Assembly (NCBI GenBank): GCA_964393975.1
Contig: CAYMVO010000019.1
Coordinates: 1 to 17,487 of the forward strand
Reading direction: 5' to 3'
From: CALVNN01 sp964393975
Lineage (GTDB): Bacteria > Bacillota > Clostridia > Christensenellales > UBA1242
Length of the DNA: 17,487 nucleotides
Each line of letters begins with the position of its first letter. Position 1 is the stretch's first letter. Below, in pieces: positions 13,416-17,487 of the stretch. The notes under the pieces are model-generated. The model saw nothing but the letters and a program-made list of their open reading frames with translations. It was not told the DNA's origin and made no database searches. Made by a program: the position numbers and the translations under genes.

Positions 13416-14456
13416 ATGGTGAAATTCGTTCAATATGGTATGGGTAAAATGAGTAAATACACCATACGCTACGCTATGGAGAAAGGGTACGAGTTTGTAG
13501 GTGCTTTTGATATAGACAAGAACAAAATCGGCAAGGACGCAAGTATTATTTTGGGTGGTAAAGATACTGGCGTGATTATTAAAAGTGATAAGGAGTTTGA
13601 GAGTTTTCTCAAAGAAAACGCTATTGATATAGTGATAGTCACCACGCGTAGTCTAATAGCGGAGGTAGAAGATGCACTCTATATTTGTGCTAAATGCGGT
13701 GTAAATGCGGTGACGATTTGCGAAGAGGCGTTTTATCCGCAAAATAGTCATCCAAAAGTGTTTGAAAAGATAGACGATATAGCAAGACAAAATAAATGCG
13801 TTGTGACGGGTACAGGCTATCAAGATGTCTTTTGGGGAAACTTAATTACGACACTTGCGGGTGCCACACATAAGATTAGCGCTATAAAAGGACAGAGTAG
13901 TTATAATGTTGAGGACTACGGTATAGCGCTAGCAAAAGCACACGGTGTGGGACTGACGGTGGAGGAGTTTGAGCGGGATATTGCTAGCGTGGACAATATT
14001 AGCGATAGCGAACGTGAAGCGCTTATATCAAGGGGCGAGTTTTTACCTAGTTATATGTGGAATGTCAATGGGTGGCTTGTAGGCAAGTTTGGACTCACGC
14101 TAGATAGACAAACGCAAAAGTGCGTTCCTATCATTGCTAGCGAGGATATGACTTGTGCGTCTATTGGTCTTGATATCAAAAAAGGTCAAGTGCGTGGTAT
14201 GAGCGCAGTCGTTACCACCACCACTAAAGAGGGCATCACCATTGAGAGTCAGTGTGTAGGCAAACTCTACCTAGACACCGAGTGCGATACTAACGATTGG
14301 GAGATTATCGGCGAACCTAGTACTAGAGTGGTCATCAGTAGACCTAGTACTGTGGAGCTGACCTGTGCGACTTGCGTAAATAGAATAAAAGATATCTTGT
14401 CGTCTAGTGAGTACGGTTTTATAACGACCGACCATTTTGAGACGCCAAAATACTAA
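13416..14456 (+). CDS. DapB-like NAD(P)-dependent oxidoreductase (2,4-diaminopentanoate dehydrogenase-like)
   Basis: A 346-residue protein from the ATG at 13416, preceded by AAAGGGGGTG at a good distance; a GTG three codons earlier overlaps that SD. The N-terminus is a Rossmann fold: FVQYGMGKM (4-12) binds the dinucleotide, and the acidic FDID (31-34) ends strand 2. It continues with the IGKD...GGKDTGVII segment seen in the dihydrodipicolinate reductase N-terminal superfamily and in 2,4-diaminopentanoate dehydrogenase of the ornithine-degradation (Ord) pathway. No other ornithine-degradation gene is nearby, so the substrate is open: an amino acid or amine dehydrogenase is the safest statement. 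Codons are host-like, and the gene ends the backbone block before the toxin islet. Confidence 0.72.
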   Translation: MVKFVQYGMGKMSKYTIRYAMEKGYEFVGAFDIDKNKIGKDASIILGGKDTGVIIKSDKEFESFLKENAIDIVIVTTRSLIAEVEDALYICAKCGVNAVTICEEAFYPQNSHPKVFEKIDDIARQNKCVVTGTGYQDVFWGNLITTLAGATHKISAIKGQSSYNVEDYGIALAKAHGVGLTVEEFERDIASVDNISDSEREALISRGEFLPSYMWNVNGWLVGKFGLTLDRQTQKCVPIIASEDMTCASIGLDIKKGQVRGMSAVVTTTTKEGITIESQCVGKLYLDTECDTNDWEIIGEPSTRVVISRPSTVELTCATCVNRIKDILSSSEYGFITTDHFETPKY

Positions 14457-14472
14457 ATTTTTAAACGGAAAG

Positions 14473-14499
14473 ATTTTTGTTTTTGTGAAAAATAAAAAT
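14473..14499. terminator. A/T-only hairpin behind the oxidoreductase gene
   Basis: ATTTTTGTTTTT (14473-14484) pairs with AAAAATAAAAAT (14488-14499) around GTG. The 12-bp stem has no G-C pair and no T-run follows, so termination efficiency is doubtful. No other terminator is visible between this gene and the toxin islet promoter. Confidence 0.3.
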
Positions 14500-14561
14500 G
14501 TTGGGTTATACAATTTTAAATAATTATTTAATATAAAAAGTTTTGTCTTTCTAAATTTTAA

Positions 14562-14591
14562 TTGTTGATAAAAGGCTAAAATAGTTATAAT
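14562..14591 (+). promoter_or_regulatory. Promoter of the toxin-immunity islet
   Basis: A perfect TATAAT at 14586-14591, with TTGTTG (14562-14567, 18-base spacer) or TTGATA (14565-14570, 15-base spacer) as -35. It is followed by an SD-like AAGGGCGG just before ATGATG at 14612. Confidence 0.55.
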
Positions 14592-14611
14592 GTTTATTTA
14601 AATAAGGGCGG

Positions 14612-15486
14612 ATGATGAGGATAGTGAAAGTCGAATAAAATATAATTTTACATATGATAGCGAAGCGAACATAGTAACATTATCAGCAATAATGGAAAAT
14701 GGCGAGAAACTAGAAATAGAAGAGATATATGGTTCAGCCTTTATAGATGAAAATGGTAGACTTGATGCTGTGATGTGTTTTGATGGTGAATATATACTGC
14801 TAAGTGAAATGCAAGATATGGGACTAATCCAAAATTGTGGATGGTTTTCAAGGTTATTTAAAAAAGTTGTTAAGGCGGCAACAACTGTAGCAGCGGTAGC
14901 CGTATGTGTAGCAACAGCGGGTGCAGGCGTAGCAGCAGTAATAGCAATAGGTGCAGCAGTTGGTACAGCGGAAAGTGTTGCGACGCAATTAATTGAAACA
15001 GGGACAGTTTGCTTAGGTGCAGTATTGGTAGATACCGCTTTGGGTGCAATTCCAGGTGGAACAGGTGCGAAAACAGTAGCAAAAGAATCAATAAAAGCAG
15101 GTGCAGAAATCGTTGCCAAAAAAGCAACCAAAGAAGCAAGTGAAAAAGCAGCAAAAGAAGCTGCTGAGAAGGTTGTAAAAAAAGCTGAGTTGGGTAATAA
15201 ACTTGAATTTGCATTTGGAAAAGCATCTGGAAATGTTCACAATGTTGAGCGTTCTATGTAAAATGCTAGCCAATTATCAAAGATAGGAATACATGATAAT
15301 AAGACTGGACGAGAAATTTTAGAAAATCATTTTAACAAATCATTTAATGATAATGCTTCACAAATTTTGGCAGAAGGATCTGGGAGAGTGGAAATTTATT
15401 CATTATTAAGTGGTCCAGGTGGCTTTTTAAATGTTACATCTGTATGGGAAGGTACAAAATTAATTACATTTTGGTTTATAGGTTAA
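14612..15486 (+). pseudogene. Polymorphic toxin gene broken by a 5' frame problem and a premature TAA
   Basis: The main frame (readable from about 14605; first in-frame ATG at 14692) encodes a beta-rich head with a NCGWFSRLFKK motif, then an Ala/Val/Gly-rich hydrophobic stretch (residues about 58-115 from 14692), an Ala/Lys-rich helix and FAFGKASGNVHNVERSM. It then hits TAA at 15259-15261. The same frame continues without interruption to 15486 as NASQLSKIGIHDNKTG... and GPGGFLNV...KLITFWFIG, which joins smoothly to the preceding part as one C-terminal toxin-like domain of about 95 residues. A single CAA, AAA or GAA to TAA change explains the break. At the 5' end, the ATG with a good SD (14612) is one frame off, and 14692 has no SD, so a one-base indel is likely there too. 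Pretoxin head, hydrophobic middle and variable tip are typical of secreted bacterial polymorphic toxins; the tip family was not named with confidence. Confidence 0.75.
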
Positions 15487-15492
15487 TTTATA

Positions 15493-15951
15493 ATGAAAGA
15501 AATTGAAAAAAGTGAATTTTTGCAAAATAAAAATGATGGAAAGTATAGATTTGTATTTGGTCAACAAAATGTAAGTTGCAGTAAATATTATGATGAAGAA
15601 TTATCTCAAAAGTTGTCTGTTGGTTTAATTTCAAGCGGGACATTGAAGCCAAACATAAAGAGATTAAAGAAGTATTTTGCGGTTATGGTTGATAATGAAG
15701 TACATTTCATTGATATTAAAGATGAAAAAGTAAAAAAATCCATAGATTTAAATAGTTTTGCTTATGATATTATTGAGTATTATAATAAATTTATAATACT
15801 AGGAGAAATTGACATCTTGGTTATTGATTCAGCATTTAATGTGGAGCAAAAAGTTGAACTATCTGATATTCTATCTGAATACAATATAGAAAATGATGCG
15901 TTAATATATACAACTTTTGACAATGATAATAAGAACATTTTAAAATTGTAA
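15493..15951 (+). CDS. Putative immunity protein, 152 residues
   Basis: I do not recognise this family. It starts 6 bases after the end of the toxin frame, so the cognate immunity role is inferred from order alone. It is acidic and A/T-rich in codons, with no signal peptide or membrane helix. Alternating short hydrophobic strands (FAVMVDNEVHFIDI, FIILGEIDILVIDS) suggest a beta-sheet fold and a cytosolic protein. The ribosome binding site is poor (TAGG about 11 bases upstream), fitting translational coupling to the toxin; with the premature stop this coupling would be lost. An intact frame beside a dead toxin fits retention of immunity against sister cells that still carry the active toxin. 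Confidence 0.6.
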   Translation: MKEIEKSEFLQNKNDGKYRFVFGQQNVSCSKYYDEELSQKLSVGLISSGTLKPNIKRLKKYFAVMVDNEVHFIDIKDEKVKKSIDLNSFAYDIIEYYNKFIILGEIDILVIDSAFNVEQKVELSDILSEYNIENDALIYTTFDNDNKNILKL

Positions 15952-15962
15952 AAAGGGCTGAA

Positions 15963-16142
15963 ATGGATAATATAAAAATTTTAAAAGTATATGAAGATGG
16001 CGATTTGCTTGAATATAATATAGAAGTAAAAAATGAATTTGTTAGCATTTGGCAACAGTTTTATGTGGATAAAGTGGACCTTAAAACAAATTTAGAAAAT
16101 ATCTTAAATTTGCTAAATGGTTTACAGGTCAAAAAGCTTTAG
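15963..16142 (+). pseudogene. Truncated immunity-like gene fragment
   Basis: A 59-codon frame begins MDNIKILKVYEDGDLLEYNI with a good SD (AAAAGGG, about 6 bases upstream). After about residue 40 (DKVDL) it runs out of phase over the toxin remnant that starts at 16085 and stops by chance. I read it as the first 40 residues of an immunity-type gene joined by a deletion or recombination to a toxin tip. It may still be translated as a short peptide, but it is unlikely to be functional. Confidence 0.5.
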
Positions 16143-16291
16143 TTGATGAAGCTAATAGGCAAATTAAAGCCACTAATGGCGTTTCAATTCAATGGTATTT
16201 TGCGGAAAAAGAAGCTATGGATGCCGTAAAAATATTATTTAAACAAAATAATATTGAAGGAATAGAATTTGTGTTTAAGGCAGTTTTATAA
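16085..16291 (+). pseudogene. C-terminal tip of a restriction-endonuclease-fold toxin (remnant)
   Basis: A start-less frame of 68 codons reads NKFRKYLKFAKWF, GQKALVDEANRQI, IQWYFAEKEAMDAVKILF and GIEFVFK. This resembles the end of polymorphic toxins with a Tox-REase domain (compare the Q-rich helix and the [RQ]WYF segment of the Tox-REase-5 type). The upstream catalytic part is missing, and the frame differs from that of the preceding fragment. It lies 11 bases before an intact immunity-like gene, consistent with a toxin tip left behind when the rest of the toxin was lost. Confidence 0.55.
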
Positions 16292-16302
16292 AGGGAGTTG
16301 AA

Positions 16303-17022
16303 ATGAAACAATTTTATACATTAATATTGTGGAGAAAAACTGAAAGAGAAGATGTGTCATTTGAAGAGATAGCGAAGAGAGCGTATGAAACAATAACATT
16401 ATTTAAGGTTTTAGAACCAAAATATCAACCTAATTATGAAAAAGTGTTTTCAAAAAAAGATGCAAAATTATTTGATTGGGATTATAATAATTTTTATAAT
16501 TACTTAAAATCAAATGTTAATCGAGAAGGAAAAACAGAGTTTAAAGAGTTGGGTTATTCGATTGGATTTTTTTCATCATTAAATTCAAATGAGTCATGTG
16601 GATATGATTTGCGTGTCGGAGCAACTGAAAATCATTTTACAAATACTTTCATTGTTGATTTTTCAATAAATATGGACATATTCAATGAAGAGATGTCTAG
16701 AAAAATTGAATTAATCTTTAAACAAGCAGTAAAGATATTTGAGCCTTTTTGGGGTTGTATATTGAATAGTTGTTTAGATGCCACCGATGGTTATTTAAAT
16801 AATGATAATAGTTTTCCGAAAGCATTTCATTGGTTAAATTATTTGTCTAATGAAATGTTGGATAAATTGGATAAAAAGGTATTAAATGCATTAGAGAAAA
16901 AATATAAAATAGAGCGTGATGGAAATATAATAAAATTAAAGAATATTGCACTAGATGCGAATTTGGTTGAAGATGTTAAATTGAAGAAAGAAGTAGATGA
17001 GACTTTGACAAGACAAATGTAA
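16303..17022 (+). CDS. Immunity-like protein, 239 residues (possibly Imm52-related)
   Basis: An intact cytosolic alpha/beta protein with no signal or membrane segment, started by AAAGGGAG 5 bases before the ATG. The early FYTLILWRKTEREDVSFEEI, a central GYDLRVG...FIVDFS and a later FEPFWGCI are reminiscent of the Imm52 family, which is known as a partner of Tox-REase-5-type toxins. The toxin remnant immediately upstream looks like that class, so gene order and tentative family agree. Assignment is by eye, from memory of the family, and could be wrong. Codons are A/T-rich as in the rest of the islet. A strong terminator follows. With no active toxin left here it would be an orphan immunity gene, protecting against rivals. 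Confidence 0.62.
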   Translation: MKQFYTLILWRKTEREDVSFEEIAKRAYETITLFKVLEPKYQPNYEKVFSKKDAKLFDWDYNNFYNYLKSNVNREGKTEFKELGYSIGFFSSLNSNESCGYDLRVGATENHFTNTFIVDFSINMDIFNEEMSRKIELIFKQAVKIFEPFWGCILNSCLDATDGYLNNDNSFPKAFHWLNYLSNEMLDKLDKKVLNALEKKYKIERDGNIIKLKNIALDANLVEDVKLKKEVDETLTRQM

Positions 17023-17029
17023 ATCATAA

Positions 17030-17074
17030 AAAAGACTCCATACAACAAAGTATATTGTTCGTGTGGAGTCTTTT
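17030..17074. terminator. Strong bidirectional terminator of the immunity islet
   Basis: AAAAGACTCCATAC (17030-17043) pairs with GTGTGGAGTCTTTT (17061-17074) over 14 bp with one G-U pair. The stem is extended by AACAA (17044-17048) / TTGTT (17055-17059). A-rich before and T-rich after, so it can work on either strand. Confidence 0.85.
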
Positions 17075-17091
17075 ATGGATGTAATGCTTTA

Positions 17092-17253
17092 GCGGAGGTG
17101 GTGTTTGAAGATACTAGTGGGTGGGGTGTGTCGGATACTAATGATGCTAGCACTGCGGTGAGTTTGACTGAAGACTTGAGTGACACTAGTAACAACGCAA
17201 AATTGTTAAGAAACACTTACATATATAAGTATTGGTTTAAGAATGTAGCGTAA
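17092..17253 (+). pseudogene. C-terminal fragment of a surface-type protein
   Basis: A frame without a credible start reads AEVVFEDTSGWGVSDTNDAS and SDTSNNAKLLRNTYIYKYWF, ending at TAA 17251-17253. It is Ser/Thr/Asp-rich, with aromatic residues at the end, like the last repeat of an extracellular or wall-associated protein. Codons (ACT, AGT, GCG, GTG) are host-like, unlike the islet before it. It sits directly behind a terminator with no promoter or SD, so it looks like the stranded 3' end of a gene cut when the islet arrived. The family is not identified. Confidence 0.45.
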
Positions 17254-17267
17254 TTTTCAATATATAC

Positions 17268-17302
17268 AAAAACAAGGGATGTTGATACTTCCTTGTTTTT
17301 TT
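17268..17302. terminator. Bidirectional terminator between converging genes
   Basis: AAAAACAAGG (17268-17277) and CCTTGTTTTT (17291-17300) are a perfect 10-bp inverted repeat with a 13-base loop, flanked by T bases on the right and A bases on the left. It would end the plus-strand fragment as well as the minus-strand gene entering from the window edge. Confidence 0.85.
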
Positions 17303-17312
17303 GCGATATTGT

Positions 17313-17487
17313 TTAAGTTAATCTAGGTATTTCTTCGGTGTTTTCATCTGTAGTCTCATCGGTGGTGTCTTTGGTTTGGAATGTTATGTATTCTGTGTAG
17401 TCTACTGGTAGGTGCTTATTTAGGGAAAAGTCGCCGTTTGTTTGTGAGAAAAAGTCGTTATTTGCTCCGCAATACACAAAGTCGTAG
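17313..17487 (-). CDS. 3' end of a minus-strand gene, cut by the window edge
   Basis: On the minus strand an open frame enters at the last base and ends at TAA (complement of 17313-17315). The 57 visible residues begin YDFVYCGANNDFF, then have HLPVDYTEYITF and a Thr/Asp/Glu-rich tail (KDTTDETTDENTEEIPRLT). The acidic low-complexity end suggests an exposed or secreted protein. Codons include the GAC/ACC/AAC forms of the host backbone. The frame is open over its whole visible length, and a terminator lies just beyond its stop. No family can be named from this part. Confidence 0.6.
   Translation of the reverse strand, partial: YDFVYCGANNDFFSQTNGDFSLNKHLPVDYTEYITFQTKDTTDETTDENTEEIPRLT

Noticed and set aside
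14598..15131. Minus-strand open frame of 177 codons opposite the toxin pseudogene
   Set aside because: Its Ala/Pro/Thr richness is produced by the Ala/Val-rich repeat-like coding on the plus strand; it has no start signals.
15259..15261. Stop-codon reassignment or programmed readthrough as explanation of the TAA in the toxin frame
   Set aside because: TAA ends many ordinary genes here (priA, fic, the Bro-N gene) and no slippery site or stem-loop follows the codon; a point mutation is simpler.
15963..16142. Intact 59-residue small protein
   Set aside because: Its second half is an out-of-phase reading of the toxin remnant, so it is better described as a truncated fragment.

Overview
The window looks like a low-GC Bacillota (Firmicutes) chromosome, probably from the endospore-forming lineage or a descendant of it. 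The evidence is a Bacillus/Clostridium-type housekeeping cluster (priA, then def-fmt-rlmN-rsgA-rpe-like), Shine-Dalgarno-led genes with sigma-A-like promoters, and a tiny SpoVM-like sporulation gene read divergently from priA. UGA is used as a normal stop (def, rlmN, rsgA), so this is not a UGA=Trp mollicute.

Region 1 (about 1-5810) is an A/T-rich accessory island. It opens with a type IIS restriction-modification operon: an HTH + two-domain N6-adenine methyltransferase fusion overlapping an AlwI/BspD6I-family endonuclease gene. The promoter is overlapped by a perfect palindrome, the obvious candidate operator for the fused HTH. A class II Fic protein with a C-terminal winged helix follows. 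Its promoter carries 12-bp inverted repeats, and it is flanked by a 186-bp direct repeat with one mismatch. The second copy of the repeat is split by a 396-bp segment holding a 109-residue orphan gene, and it ends in a promoter-RBS-ATG that no longer leads into fic.

Region 2 (about 5830-14456) is host backbone, with CTA-Leu, GCG-Ala and AGC/AGT-Ser rich codons. It holds the spoVM-like microgene on the minus strand, priA with an apparently leaderless promoter, a roughly 80-nt promoter-to-terminator unit that may be a small RNA, and a tightly overlapping operon def-fmt-rlmN-rsgA-rpe-like. rsmB, prpC and prkC, usual members of this cluster, are missing. The rpe-like product has lost two of its four metal ligands. 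Then come a Bro-N/DinD-like gene preceded by decayed pieces of a paralogue, and a DapB-like/diaminopentanoate-dehydrogenase-like oxidoreductase.

Region 3 (about 14560-17075) is a second A/T-rich islet, apparently a graveyard of polymorphic toxin and immunity genes. A toxin gene has a 5' frame problem and a single in-frame TAA exactly before its C-terminal domain. It is followed by a putative immunity gene, a truncated immunity fragment abutting an out-of-frame toxin tip, and an intact 239-residue immunity-like gene with a strong terminator. The window ends with a host-like fragment of a surface-type protein, a bidirectional terminator, and the 3' end of a minus-strand gene cut by the window edge.

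No rRNA, tRNA, CRISPR array or transposase was seen. Family names rest on motifs read by eye; no database search was possible.
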